From the NCBI RefSeq assembly GCF_900100975.1, contig NZ_FNFX01000002.1, positions 496,001 through 560,000 on the forward strand: a DNA stretch of 64,000 nucleotides, in the 5' to 3' direction. The notes under the pieces are model-generated. The model saw only the letters and a list, made by a program, of their open reading frames with translations, was not told where the DNA came from and searched no databases. A program made the position numbers and the translations under genes. Shown here in pieces: positions 1 to 8,483 of this stretch; the stretch's first letter is position 1, and the number at the start of each line of letters is the position of its first letter. The stretch comes from Methylophilus rhizosphaerae. GTDB taxonomy: Bacteria > Pseudomonadota > Gammaproteobacteria > Burkholderiales > Methylophilaceae.

Positions 1-266
1 GATATCCCGGCATTCTGGCGCAGGGGCAGCAGCAAGCCCTTCAGGCCGTTATGGTCTATCTCCTGCATCAGTTGCAGCAAGCCCTTCAGGCCGTTATGGT
101 CTATCTCCTGCATCAGTTGCAACAAGCGCCCCAGTTCCCCCCTGGGAAACCCTTCCCGTGCAAACCAGTTGAGGTAATGCCCGGGCAGGTCGGCAATCAC
201 CCGGTCTTTATATTTGCCATAGGGCATTTTGAGTGTCACCAGTTGTATTAAATCGTTTTTATCCAT
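1..266 (-). CDS. DUF3820 family protein, 3' end outside window
   Basis: The minus strand reads from an ATG at 266 for 88 codons to the window edge without a stop, so the C-terminus is missing. The N-terminal part has the hallmarks of the short DUF3820 family (MPYGKYKDRVIADLPGHYL, then a WFAREGFPRGELG-type segment). Family members are usually about 70 residues and their function is not established; the Pfam description calls them putative quorum-sensing-regulated virulence factors. This copy is longer than usual because a 15-residue helix (LLQLMQEIDHNGLKG) is present twice in tandem, encoded by a perfect 45-bp duplication. The ribosome-binding site is weak. It is divergent from the diguanylate cyclase gene. 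I am sure of the family and unsure of the function. Confidence 0.8.
   Translation of the reverse strand, partial: MDKNDLIQLVTLKMPYGKYKDRVIADLPGHYLNWFAREGFPRGELGRLLQLMQEIDHNGLKGLLQLMQEIDHNGLKGLLLPLRQNAGI
30..119. repeat. Perfect 45-bp tandem duplication inside the DUF3820 gene
   Basis: Positions 30-74 and 75-119 are identical. The unit length is a multiple of three, so the reading frame is kept and 15 residues are duplicated. Complete identity implies a recent duplication or active slippage. Adjacent sequence from 120 looks like the start of a diverged further copy (Arg-Leu-Leu-Gln instead of Gly-Leu-Leu-Gln). Confidence 0.95.
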
Positions 267-433
267 AAGCACATTTTCAGCCATTCACAAGAAATACGCG
301 CGAAAAATATTTTTAATCATTATTCTCATTCACTCTAAATAAGCCAGGGAAACGTCCGTTAATGGCATTAAATCAATAAGCAATCTCCATAAAAAAAATA
401 ATCTGCGCTGGTATTTAACCTCGCGAAAGAGAC

Positions 434-1468
434 ATGATGCAATACGAAATCAGTAAAGAAAAGAGTGCAGAGTTCCTGCGGCAGGCGATCCGCCATATGT
501 CGATGCAGGATGCTGCGTTTCATCCGGTCAGCTATGCGGTCTGGTATGAATACTCCTCCGGCGAGCACGCGCACCTGATTGATGAAGTCAACACCCTGAT
601 CGAGAAAGAAAAAAAACTCAACGAAAAAAGCACTGCCCAGTTATTCAACAAACATATTGCGCACCTGGATGCCGATAGTACCAAAAGTATTGTTGAGCGT
701 TTTAATGAGATGGTGACGGAGATGACCTCTTCCACCGAAAAGGCAGGACAAGATACCAGTCACTTCAGGCAGTCACTGGAAGGCTGGGCCGGGGAAATCG
801 GCCAACTGGCCCCTCACATTGTGCAGCGTATGGATACGCTGTTATCAGACACGCACCACATGCAACAATCCATGCATACCTTGCAAGACAAGCTGGAATC
901 CAGCTTGCAGGAAGTCGTGCAATTGAAAAATGAAATTGTCAAAGCCAAGCAGGAGGCCATGTCAGACGGACTGACCGGCCTGCTGAACCGCAGGGGCTTT
1001 GACCTGGCGCTTCAGCAGAGCCTGGAGTCTGCCTCTGTGCATGAACATACCTGCCTGATTATCGGTGACATTGATTTTTTCAAACGCGTGAACGACAGCT
1101 ATGGCCATTTGTTTGGCGATAAAGTCATCCAGACAGTAGCTAAAATCATGAAAACCGTGGCGGGTGATCTTTATACCGCAGTACGCTACGGTGGTGAAGA
1201 GTTTGTGCTGTTATTGCCACATACCTCCCTGGAAACTGCCCGGGAAGTCGCTGAAACCATACGCCAGCATATCGCCAACATCAGTATTAAAAACAATATC
1301 ACCCATAGGCTGATTTCAAATATCACGCTCTCGCTGGGCGTTACCGCGTACCAGCCCGGGGAAACGACAGACAGCTTCCTGAACCGTGCTGACCAGGCAC
1401 TTTACCTGTCAAAAGCCAAGGGACGCAACCGGGTCACCACCCTGTCAGAGGAACTGGCAGCGGCTTAG
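434..1468 (+). CDS. GGDEF-domain diguanylate cyclase
   Basis: This 344-residue protein probably makes cyclic di-GMP from two GTP. The C-terminal half (about residues 175-335) is a GGDEF domain: it opens with DGLTGLLNRRGF near 178, has the metal-binding GDIDFFKRVND segment near 211, and carries the active-site signature as GGEEF at 253-257, a catalytically competent form. The allosteric I-site (Arg-x-x-Asp nine residues before the signature) is absent, since Gly and Tyr occupy those places, so product inhibition through that site is not expected. The N-terminal ~170 residues are helical, with a probable coiled coil at 130-175 and no transmembrane segment, so the protein should be cytoplasmic. 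No sensory family was recognised there. ATG at 434 or 437 can serve as start. It converges with psiE. Confidence 0.88.
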   Translation: MMQYEISKEKSAEFLRQAIRHMSMQDAAFHPVSYAVWYEYSSGEHAHLIDEVNTLIEKEKKLNEKSTAQLFNKHIAHLDADSTKSIVERFNEMVTEMTSSTEKAGQDTSHFRQSLEGWAGEIGQLAPHIVQRMDTLLSDTHHMQQSMHTLQDKLESSLQEVVQLKNEIVKAKQEAMSDGLTGLLNRRGFDLALQQSLESASVHEHTCLIIGDIDFFKRVNDSYGHLFGDKVIQTVAKIMKTVAGDLYTAVRYGGEEFVLLLPHTSLETAREVAETIRQHIANISIKNNITHRLISNITLSLGVTAYQPGETTDSFLNRADQALYLSKAKGRNRVTTLSEELAAA

Positions 1469-1486
1469 GCAGGCACAGCCATAAAC

Positions 1487-1915
1487 CTACAGCAGATCGC
1501 GTTTTTGCTCGGGAATATCCGCGTAAGGATAACGGGAATGTCCGAACCGCATCACCAGTACGGAAACAGCCAGTATCAGGATGGCAACGGAGATCGCCAG
1601 CATGTGTGTTTCTGACATCTCCTTCATATCCAGCAGCAGGTAACGTGCCAGTGCCACCATGGCGATATAAATCGGGTAGCGCATGGGCAATTTGCCAGAG
1701 CCGAAGTAGCTGTTAATCATGGAGAAGACTTCCAGGTACAAGAATAATTGCAGCAAATCGCCCAGACCCACCATGCCGGCATGCCACATGCGGGTTAATT
1801 CATGTGCCAGCGAGAAAAACGTGGCGATGGTGACCAGCGCCAGGCCCAGGCGCTCTATCCACATCAAGGCGTGGTGGGCAAATTGATCGGTTTTATGTTC
1901 ATACGGTGGCTTCAT
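1487..1915 (-). CDS. psiE: Phosphate-starvation-inducible PsiE family membrane protein
   Basis: A 142-residue integral membrane protein of the PsiE family (E. coli PsiE is of similar length). Four hydrophobic segments are visible: LGLALVTIATFFSLAHEL, the LGDLLQLFLYLEVFSMI region, a segment ending in YIAMVALARYLLLDM, and LAISVAILILAVSVLVM. In enterobacteria psiE is induced by phosphate starvation, and its molecular role is unknown. The reading frame is open further upstream, but the ATG at 1915 is chosen because it follows a strong GGGGGG-A-A-C ribosome-binding site and gives the family length. It overlaps the end of murU by 17 bp, so it is probably the last gene of the amgK-murU-psiE operon. 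Confidence 0.85.
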   Translation of the reverse strand: MKPPYEHKTDQFAHHALMWIERLGLALVTIATFFSLAHELTRMWHAGMVGLGDLLQLFLYLEVFSMINSYFGSGKLPMRYPIYIAMVALARYLLLDMKEMSETHMLAISVAILILAVSVLVMRFGHSRYPYADIPEQKRDLL

Positions 1916-2597
1916 CGTTCCCCCCTGATGATGATTGATTGCGCAGCCATTCATCGAGCTGCTGCAACCGCGCTGGCGTACCGATATCATGCCACATGCC
2001 GGCATGATGCTGCCCCGTAACCAGGGACTGCTGCATGGCAGCCCTCAGTAAAGGGGCCAGTTTGGCGGCTTCCCCGCGCCGGACACTGCGGAATAAATCG
2101 GGGTGGTAAACGCCCACACCGGAAAAAGTAAGGGTATACTGCCCTGCCTGCCGAACCAGTCCATCACACAAGGCAAAATCCCCATCCGGATGTTGCGGCG
2201 GATTATCTACCATGACCAGATGCGCCAGCTTGCCGGCGGGTAAATCAAGTGCTACATAGTCGATATCGGTAAACACATCCCCGTTGATCACCAGAAATGC
2301 CTGCTCACCCAGCAAAGGCAAAGCATTGGCAATGCCACCGGCGGTTTCCAGTGCGGCTTGCTCAGGACTGTACTGAATGCGCACGCCCCATTGGCTGCCA
2401 TTTCCGAGTGCCTGTTCAATTTGCTGCCCCAGGTACGCATGATTAACTACCAATTCTGTAATTCCTGCACTGGCCAGCCGCTCGATATGCCATACGATCA
2501 GCGGCTTGCCACCCACTTCCAGCAACGGTTTTGGCGTATGGTCGGTCAATGGGCGCATGCGTTCGCCACGCCCGGCTGCCAATATCATGGCCCGCAT
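1899..2597 (-). CDS. murU: N-acetylmuramate-1-phosphate uridylyltransferase
   Basis: MurU joins MurNAc-1-phosphate to UTP to give UDP-MurNAc in the cell-wall recycling shortcut that bypasses fosfomycin-sensitive MurA. The 232-residue protein is a sugar-phosphate nucleotidyltransferase. It opens with the nucleotide-binding signature LAAGRGERMRPLTDHTPKPL (residues 6-25), followed by a lysine-containing GGKPLIVWHI segment and the metal-binding INGDVFTDIDY motif. An in-frame extension upstream lies inside amgK and is ignored. The ATG at 2597 begins two bases after the amgK stop and matches the family N-terminus. Pairing with amgK is the normal arrangement in Pseudomonas and many Betaproteobacteria and strongly supports the call. 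Confidence 0.93.
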   Translation of the reverse strand: MRAMILAAGRGERMRPLTDHTPKPLLEVGGKPLIVWHIERLASAGITELVVNHAYLGQQIEQALGNGSQWGVRIQYSPEQAALETAGGIANALPLLGEQAFLVINGDVFTDIDYVALDLPAGKLAHLVMVDNPPQHPDGDFALCDGLVRQAGQYTLTFSGVGVYHPDLFRSVRRGEAAKLAPLLRAAMQQSLVTGQHHAGMWHDIGTPARLQQLDEWLRNQSSSGGNDEATV

Positions 2598-2599
2598 GA

Positions 2600-3571
2600 T
2601 TAATCTGCCTTTTCCAGCATTTGCAGTAATCTCAGGAACGGGCGTAACTCCACATAACGCTCGCATGCAGACTGCAAGTATTGCATGACCAGTGGCATAT
2701 CCTTGAGATAGCCATTCTTGCCATCGCGATGGTATAAACGGGCAAAAATACCCAGCACCTTGATGTGGCGCTGCACGCCCATCCATTCGAAATCCTTGTA
2801 GAATTCGCCAAAATCGGTATTCACCGGCAAGCCCGCCTTTCTGGCAGCCTGCCAGTAGCGTACCACCCAGTCCATCAGATTTTCTTCGTTCCAGCGGATA
2901 TAGGCATCTTTAAACAGCGAAACCAGGTCATAGGTAATGGCGCCAATCACCGCATCCTGGAAATCCAGCACACCGGGGTTATTGTCTGCAGTCACCATCA
3001 AGTTACGTGAATGATAGTCCCTGTGCACGGTGACTTGTGGTTGCTGCAGAATATTATCAATCAGCACGGCAAAGGTTTTATCCAGCACCGCCTGTTGTTC
3101 AGGCGTCAAGGTTTTACCCAGGTGCCTGGACACGTACCATTCCGGGAACAGCTGCAACTCGCGCCTCAATAATGCCGCATCATAAGGCGGTAACGCTTGT
3201 GTATCGGTGGCCAGCTGCATCTTGATCAGCGCCTGGCAAGCATCCCCATACAAGGCTTTGGCATTTTCCACAGTCAACTTGGACAGGTAGGTATCATTAC
3301 CCAGGTCACTTAGCAGCAGAAATCCCTGTGCCAGGTCCTGCGCGATGATTTGGGGCACATTCAGGCCGGCAGCCAGTAATATTTCCGCAATCTTCACGAA
3401 AGGCCGGCAATCTTCCTGTGGGGGTGGTGCATCCATCGCGATCAGGGTCGTTTGCGGCAGATGGACGCGGAAATAGCGCCTGAAACTGGCATCGGCAGAC
3501 GCCGTGGTCAGTGTGAATGGTTGGCCTACGACTTGCGTCAGCCATTGTTGCAATTGTTGTGTTCTATCCAC
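2600..3571 (-). CDS. amgK: Anomeric MurNAc/GlcNAc kinase
   Basis: AmgK phosphorylates MurNAc (and GlcNAc) at the anomeric carbon, feeding MurU. The 323-residue protein has an aminoglycoside-phosphotransferase fold. It shows the catalytic loop HRDYHSRN at 183-190 and the metal-binding DFQD at 203-206 (equivalent to the kinase DFG), and an N-terminal lobe with SFRRYFRV near 29. The GVQRHIKVLGIFARL segment near the C-terminus is typical of the family. It heads the amgK-murU-psiE operon and is divergent from lptD with a 247-bp shared control region. Confidence 0.93.
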   Translation of the reverse strand: MDRTQQLQQWLTQVVGQPFTLTTASADASFRRYFRVHLPQTTLIAMDAPPPQEDCRPFVKIAEILLAAGLNVPQIIAQDLAQGFLLLSDLGNDTYLSKLTVENAKALYGDACQALIKMQLATDTQALPPYDAALLRRELQLFPEWYVSRHLGKTLTPEQQAVLDKTFAVLIDNILQQPQVTVHRDYHSRNLMVTADNNPGVLDFQDAVIGAITYDLVSLFKDAYIRWNEENLMDWVVRYWQAARKAGLPVNTDFGEFYKDFEWMGVQRHIKVLGIFARLYHRDGKNGYLKDMPLVMQYLQSACERYVELRPFLRLLQMLEKAD

Positions 3572-3818
3572 AAATGTTCCCGGATAATAAATAAGCGAAT
3601 CAGGCTTGCGTGCAAGCTGTTAAAATGCGGTTCACATTCTAAGTGAAAAATGACTTTTTAAGCATTTTCATGAATAATATAGCGCAATTGAAACGGAGCA
3701 TCCGGCCGCGTGGCACGAAATGCATGCATATAACAACTCTGCCCAGGCGCAGGCGTACTGAAACCATCATTTTTTGACTAATTTGCAAGTTCACTCATCC
3801 ACTTTCCAGGAACGCGGC
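3572..3818. promoter_or_regulatory. Divergent control region between amgK and lptD
   Basis: No gene is visible. The region must contain promoters for amgK (leftward) and the lptD-surA-pdxA-rsmA operon (rightward). A TGTTAAAAT string near 3618-3626 resembles an extended -10 element on the plus strand, and an AT-rich stretch lies at 3640-3690. I could not pair a -10 with a convincing -35, so promoter positions stay open. Confidence 0.35.
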
Positions 3819-6158
3819 ATGCGCCTTATCTGGGCGCTGGTCACCACCGGCGCCCTTGCTGCGGCCCCTGCACGCGCAGCGGATGAAACGCCTGAATTGC
3901 CGGTCATGATGGCTGAAAAAGCAACCCTGCCGGGCGCCATCGAAATTGAAGGCGACACCATGCAGCTGCGCATGGACCGCCAGTTACGCGCAATGGGCAA
4001 CGCGGTCATGCGCAAGGATGGCCAGCAGGTCACCGGTGATGATATCCGTTATGACGTGCAGAATGACGAATTGCAGGTGGAAGGCAATGCGGTGATTTCC
4101 ACCGGGCAAGCCACCATACGTGGCCCCATGTTGCGTATGCGCATGAGCGAGAACATTGGCGAAATGCGTGATGTGACCATTGAATTCAAAAGCGCACCCC
4201 CTCCCCCGAGCAACCAGGATAGCAGCGGTTTGCTGAGTGATGAGGCCATCCTGGTCAGTGACCCGAAAAGATACCTTGAAGACAATCAGCTTTATAGCAG
4301 CAAACCCAAAGCGCCTGTGCTCGATAATATTCGCGTGTCAGCCAAACAGGTACTTTTTGAAGGGCAAAACGTCAAACGCCTGAAAAGCGCCAGCTATACC
4401 TCATGTGCCGCTGATGTCGATGACTGGTATATCAAAACCGGCAGCATGGAGCTGAATGATTACACACGGACAGCGGAAGCGACCAATGCCTACGTGGAAT
4501 TTAAAGGTGTGCCTATCCTGTATACACCATGGATGAGTTTTTCTTACAATAACCAGCGCAAGAGCGGCTTGCTGGCACCGTTATGGGGCTCCACTTCCCG
4601 TAGCGGCTTCGAGCTGCTGGTGCCGTATTATATTAATATCCGTCCAGATATGGATGCCACGGTCGCAACACGTTTCCTGAGTAAACGCGGGACGCAATTA
4701 CAAGGCGAGTTCCGCTATCTGGATGAGCATTATTCAGGCACTGCTAACTTGGAATATCTGGATAATGACAGCATGACCGACCAGACACGGTTTTATGCCA
4801 AATTTGCCCACCGGCAACAGTTCAGCGAGTACTGGTCCGGCGGCTATAACCTGGAAAAAGTTTCGGATGATAAATATTTCTCCGAACTGGCTACCAGGAT
4901 CCAGGTGACCTCCCGGGTTAACCTGCAACAAACGGCTTTTGTCAATTACCAGGACGAGCATTTAGGATTCAACGGGACAGTATCACGCTATCAAACCCTG
5001 GATGATGTGTCGTATGTCTACCAGCGCCTGCCACAACTTACCCTCTCCTATAAGAACGAGTGGAACGGCTTTACAACGCAGACCGGCGCCCAATACGTTT
5101 ATTTTGACCCAATGAAAGAAATGGGCACCGTCCCGGGTGGTAGCCGTTTGAGTTTTTACCCCTCCGTGTCTTATCCGATGAAAAATTCCTTCGGTTATAT
5201 CACCCCCAAGGTCGGTATCCAGACCACCCAGTACAGCCTGAACAACAATGTACCACTGGGTTATTCTGAGGAATACAACCAGATCAATCGGACCTTGCCT
5301 ATCGTCAGCCTGGATTCCGGCCTGTATTTTGACCGTGAAACCAGTTTGTTCGATACAAACTATACCCACACCCTGGAACCACGGGCGTACTATGTTTATA
5401 TCCCATACCGGGACCAGAGCAAGATTCCGGTGTTTGATACCTCGCTCAATACCTTGAACCAGGACTCGATTTTTTACGAAAACCAATTCAGTGGTGTTGA
5501 CCGTGTCAACAACGCCAACCAGGTAACACTGGCACTTACCAGCCGCCTGATTGATACAGATACGGGTATTGAGCGCCTCAGCGCTACCATCGGCGAGCGC
5601 TTTTACTTTGATGATCCGCAAGTATATTTGCCTGGGACGACGCCCAGCGACCGCAAGTCTTCCGATATTCTGGCCGCCTTTACCGCACGGCTATCCAGCC
5701 GCCTGAACCTGGATACTTTCTGGGAGTACGATCCGGACAGGGGCAATATGCAGCGTAATAACTATTTGTTACGTTATAATCCGGAACCAGGAAAATCCTT
5801 CAGTTTCGGTTACCGCTATACGGCGAATGTGCTTGAACAGATCGATACCACGGCGCAATGGCCTCTTGGCTCCAGATGGTATGCCATTGGCCGCCTGAAT
5901 TACTCTATTCGCGACAACGATGCCGTACAAATGCTGGCCGGGCTGGAATACGATGCAGGTTGCTGGCAAGGCAGGGCCGTCATGCAACGCGTACAAACAG
6001 CCACTGCCAATGCGAACTATGCCATGTTTTTCCAACTCGAACTCGGTGGACTGACCTCCATCGGGGCCAATCCATTAAACGTCATCAAGCGCAATATCCC
6101 TACTTACATGCGCACGTATGACATTCCCGGAATTTACAGAGACCAGAACGCGCAATGA
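3819..6158 (+). CDS. lptD: LPS-assembly outer-membrane protein LptD
   Basis: LptD is the outer-membrane barrel that, with LptE, inserts lipopolysaccharide into the outer leaflet. The 779-residue product has a short Sec signal peptide (MRLIWALVTTGALAAAPARA), an N-terminal LptA-like beta-jellyroll (about residues 35-140: IEGDTMQLRMDRQLRAMGNA and following repeats) and a large C-terminal beta-barrel. Only two cysteines remain in the mature protein, at about 196 (SCAADVDDWYIKT) and 715 (DAGCWQGRAV), so a single inter-domain disulfide is possible instead of the two seen in E. coli. A TTG at 3774 would add 15 residues. ATG 3819 is preferred because it follows CAGGAAC at a good spacing and begins the signal peptide. 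The stop overlaps the surA start (ATGA). Confidence 0.95.
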   Translation: MRLIWALVTTGALAAAPARAADETPELPVMMAEKATLPGAIEIEGDTMQLRMDRQLRAMGNAVMRKDGQQVTGDDIRYDVQNDELQVEGNAVISTGQATIRGPMLRMRMSENIGEMRDVTIEFKSAPPPPSNQDSSGLLSDEAILVSDPKRYLEDNQLYSSKPKAPVLDNIRVSAKQVLFEGQNVKRLKSASYTSCAADVDDWYIKTGSMELNDYTRTAEATNAYVEFKGVPILYTPWMSFSYNNQRKSGLLAPLWGSTSRSGFELLVPYYINIRPDMDATVATRFLSKRGTQLQGEFRYLDEHYSGTANLEYLDNDSMTDQTRFYAKFAHRQQFSEYWSGGYNLEKVSDDKYFSELATRIQVTSRVNLQQTAFVNYQDEHLGFNGTVSRYQTLDDVSYVYQRLPQLTLSYKNEWNGFTTQTGAQYVYFDPMKEMGTVPGGSRLSFYPSVSYPMKNSFGYITPKVGIQTTQYSLNNNVPLGYSEEYNQINRTLPIVSLDSGLYFDRETSLFDTNYTHTLEPRAYYVYIPYRDQSKIPVFDTSLNTLNQDSIFYENQFSGVDRVNNANQVTLALTSRLIDTDTGIERLSATIGERFYFDDPQVYLPGTTPSDRKSSDILAAFTARLSSRLNLDTFWEYDPDRGNMQRNNYLLRYNPEPGKSFSFGYRYTANVLEQIDTTAQWPLGSRWYAIGRLNYSIRDNDAVQMLAGLEYDAGCWQGRAVMQRVQTATANANYAMFFQLELGGLTSIGANPLNVIKRNIPTYMRTYDIPGIYRDQNAQ

Positions 6159-7474
6159 TGAACCGCTTATCCTCATTCTTTTACTCACTTTTCTATGCCG
6201 CCCTTGTCATGAGCGCTGCTTGTGGGGCCAACGCTGCAGAAAAATCCTCCATCGAAAAAATGGACAGGATTATTGCCGTGGTGGACCAGTCAGTCATCAC
6301 CGAGCGGGAACTGCTGGATCGGATAGAGACAGTCAAAGCACAAATGTCGAAAAAAGGTGTGGAATTACCGCCAGAAGATGTATTGCAGAAGCAAATCCTG
6401 GAGCGCCTGATTGTGGACAACCTGCAACTACAGCTGGCAGCCCAGACCGGCATTAAAGTGGATGATGCACAACTGGATAAAACCATAGACCGGATTGCAG
6501 AGCAGAATCACTTAACCTTACCTGCCTTCAAAAAAGCCCTTGAAGAAGATGGCACGCCTTTCTATAAATTCCGCGAAGATATCCGCAATGACATTATCCT
6601 CAATCGCCTGAGGGAACGTGATGTCGATAATAAGATCAATATTTCCGAAGCGGAAATTGACAACTACCTGACCTCACAGGAAAGCCAGGGCGATCTGGAC
6701 GAATTCAATATTTCCCAGATCCTGATCCGCCTGCCGGAAGAAAGCGCCCCGGAAGATATCCAGAAAGCCCGCACACGTACCGAACAAGTCATCAAAGCCT
6801 TGTCAGAAGGCATGAGTTTTGAGAAGGCTTCTGCCAACTTTTCTGATGCGCCCAATGCACTTGAAGGCGGCGGACTCGGCTGGCGCAGCGGTCAGCAAAT
6901 GCCCACCGAATTTGTAGAACTTATCAAAACGCTGGATGTAGGCGGTGTATCGCGCCCGATCCGTAGTGGCAGCGGCATTCATATCTTCAAATTGAACGAA
7001 CGCCGTTCCGGTAGCAGTAGCCTGATCGTCGAGCAGACCCATGTACGGCACATCCTGCTGAAGCCCACCGAAGTGCTGTCCGACAAGGAAGCCCAGCAGA
7101 AAATTGAATCCATCAAGGATCGCATAGACCACGGCACGCCTTTCCAGGATATGGCTCGCCAGTACTCCGATGATGGCAGTGCCTCCAATGGCGGTGACCT
7201 GGGCTGGATCAACCCCGGCGACACGGTGCCCATCTTTGAAAAAACCATGGGCGAACTGGCCATAGATGAAGTCAGCGCACCGATCCGCAGCCAGTTCGGC
7301 TGGCACATTATCCAGGTGCTGGAACGTCGCAAGCAGGATATGTCCAAGGAATCCAAACGCCTCAAGGCCCGCCAGGAAATCCGTGCCCGCAAGGCAGAAG
7401 AAGCGTACAACGACTGGATACAGGAGCTGCGTGACAAAGCCTTTGTCGAATTGCGCCTGGAAGACAAATTCTAA
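6155..7474 (+). CDS. surA: Periplasmic chaperone / peptidyl-prolyl isomerase SurA
   Basis: SurA escorts unfolded outer-membrane proteins, LptD among them, across the periplasm. The 439-residue protein has a signal peptide with likely cleavage after Ala-28 (GANA/AEKS), a SurA N-terminal chaperone domain (about 35-160, MDRIIAVVDQSVITEREL onward) and two parvulin domains. The first is near 180-280 (EFNISQILIRLPEES), the second near 290-390 (THVRHILLKPTEVLSDKEA, ending FGWHIIQVLERR). Its start overlaps the lptD stop, so translation is probably coupled, and lptD-surA-pdxA-rsmA is the classical order. Confidence 0.96.
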   Translation: MMNRLSSFFYSLFYAALVMSAACGANAAEKSSIEKMDRIIAVVDQSVITERELLDRIETVKAQMSKKGVELPPEDVLQKQILERLIVDNLQLQLAAQTGIKVDDAQLDKTIDRIAEQNHLTLPAFKKALEEDGTPFYKFREDIRNDIILNRLRERDVDNKINISEAEIDNYLTSQESQGDLDEFNISQILIRLPEESAPEDIQKARTRTEQVIKALSEGMSFEKASANFSDAPNALEGGGLGWRSGQQMPTEFVELIKTLDVGGVSRPIRSGSGIHIFKLNERRSGSSSLIVEQTHVRHILLKPTEVLSDKEAQQKIESIKDRIDHGTPFQDMARQYSDDGSASNGGDLGWINPGDTVPIFEKTMGELAIDEVSAPIRSQFGWHIIQVLERRKQDMSKESKRLKARQEIRARKAEEAYNDWIQELRDKAFVELRLEDKF

Positions 7475-7477
7475 GGG

Positions 7478-8479
7478 ATGGCCCGCTTACCCCGCATTGC
7501 CATTACCTCAGGAGAGCCAGCTGGCATAGGCCTGGATATCTGTATCAAACTGGCATACACCGCCCTGCCCGCATCGCTGGTAGTACTGGCTGACCCGGCT
7601 GCATTGCAAACCCGGGCAGCGCAACTCAACCTGCCGTTGACTTTGCGCACTGATGATGCCAGTTCCGTCGTATCAAAAGCCCACCCAGGCGATGGCAGTC
7701 TATGTGTGCTTCCTGTACCCGCCCATGCACCTGTCAACGCGGGCAAGCTTGATCCTGCTAACAGCCGTTATGTGCTCGCCATGCTGGACCGTGCGCGTGA
7801 AGGTTGCGTCAGTGGCGAATTTGACGCCATGGTAACGGCACCGGTACACAAAGGCATCATCAATGATGCCGGCATTGCCTTTACCGGGCACACCGAATAC
7901 CTGGCCGACACTACCCGTACAGCACAAGTCGTCATGATGCTGGTTGGTGATGGCATGCGTGTCGCGCTGGCCACCACCCATTTGCCACTCACACAAGTCA
8001 GCGCAGCCATTACCCGGCAATCACTGGCAACGACGATCCGTATTCTGCATCACGACCTGGTACACAAATTCGGTATTGCCAACCCGGTCATCTACGTAGC
8101 AGGCCTTAATCCGCATGCCGGTGAAAACGGCTACCTGGGTGACGAAGAGATAAATACCATCAATCCCGTGCTGGATGAGTTACGTGCAGAAGGCATGCGT
8201 TTGATAGGCGCGTTGCCTGCCGACACCATGTTCTCGCAAAAAAACCTGGCAAAAGCCGATGCCTTTCTTGCCATGTATCATGACCAGGGGTTAACTGTCC
8301 TTAAACACGCCAGCTTCGGCGAAGGGGTGAATGTCACTTTAGGCTTGCCCATCATCCGCACCTCAGTGGATCACGGGACTGCACTGGATATTGCCGGTAC
8401 AGGCCAGGCTGATGCCGGCAGTATGCTGAGTGCCATCACATTAGCCATTGATATGGCCAACAAACGAATAACGTCGTAA
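7478..8479 (+). CDS. pdxA: 4-hydroxythreonine-4-phosphate dehydrogenase
   Basis: PdxA oxidises 4-phosphohydroxy-L-threonine in the DXP-dependent route to pyridoxal phosphate. The 333-residue protein begins with the family signature (RIAITSGEPAGIGLD) and shows the metal-binding histidine regions ATTHLPLTQVSA, GLNPHAGENGYLG and MYHDQGLTVLKH, plus the C-terminal SVDHGTALDIAGTG. It starts three bases after the surA stop and ends four bases before rsmA, so the genes form one operon. Confidence 0.96.
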   Translation: MARLPRIAITSGEPAGIGLDICIKLAYTALPASLVVLADPAALQTRAAQLNLPLTLRTDDASSVVSKAHPGDGSLCVLPVPAHAPVNAGKLDPANSRYVLAMLDRAREGCVSGEFDAMVTAPVHKGIINDAGIAFTGHTEYLADTTRTAQVVMMLVGDGMRVALATTHLPLTQVSAAITRQSLATTIRILHHDLVHKFGIANPVIYVAGLNPHAGENGYLGDEEINTINPVLDELRAEGMRLIGALPADTMFSQKNLAKADAFLAMYHDQGLTVLKHASFGEGVNVTLGLPIIRTSVDHGTALDIAGTGQADAGSMLSAITLAIDMANKRITS

Positions 8480-8483
8480 CGAT

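Noticed and set aside
51-251. 66-codon plus-strand frame over the tandem duplication
   Set aside because: It is the antisense of the DUF3820 gene, whose reading frame explains the sequence better.
311-331. Fur-box-like AATCATTATTCTCATT string before the GGDEF gene
   Set aside because: It matches at most about 14 of 19 consensus positions, and the AT-rich context makes chance likely. Unlike the sigma-gene sites it lacks supporting gene context.
4983-5621. 212-codon open frame antisense to lptD
   Set aside because: It lies wholly inside a certain gene and shows no domain.
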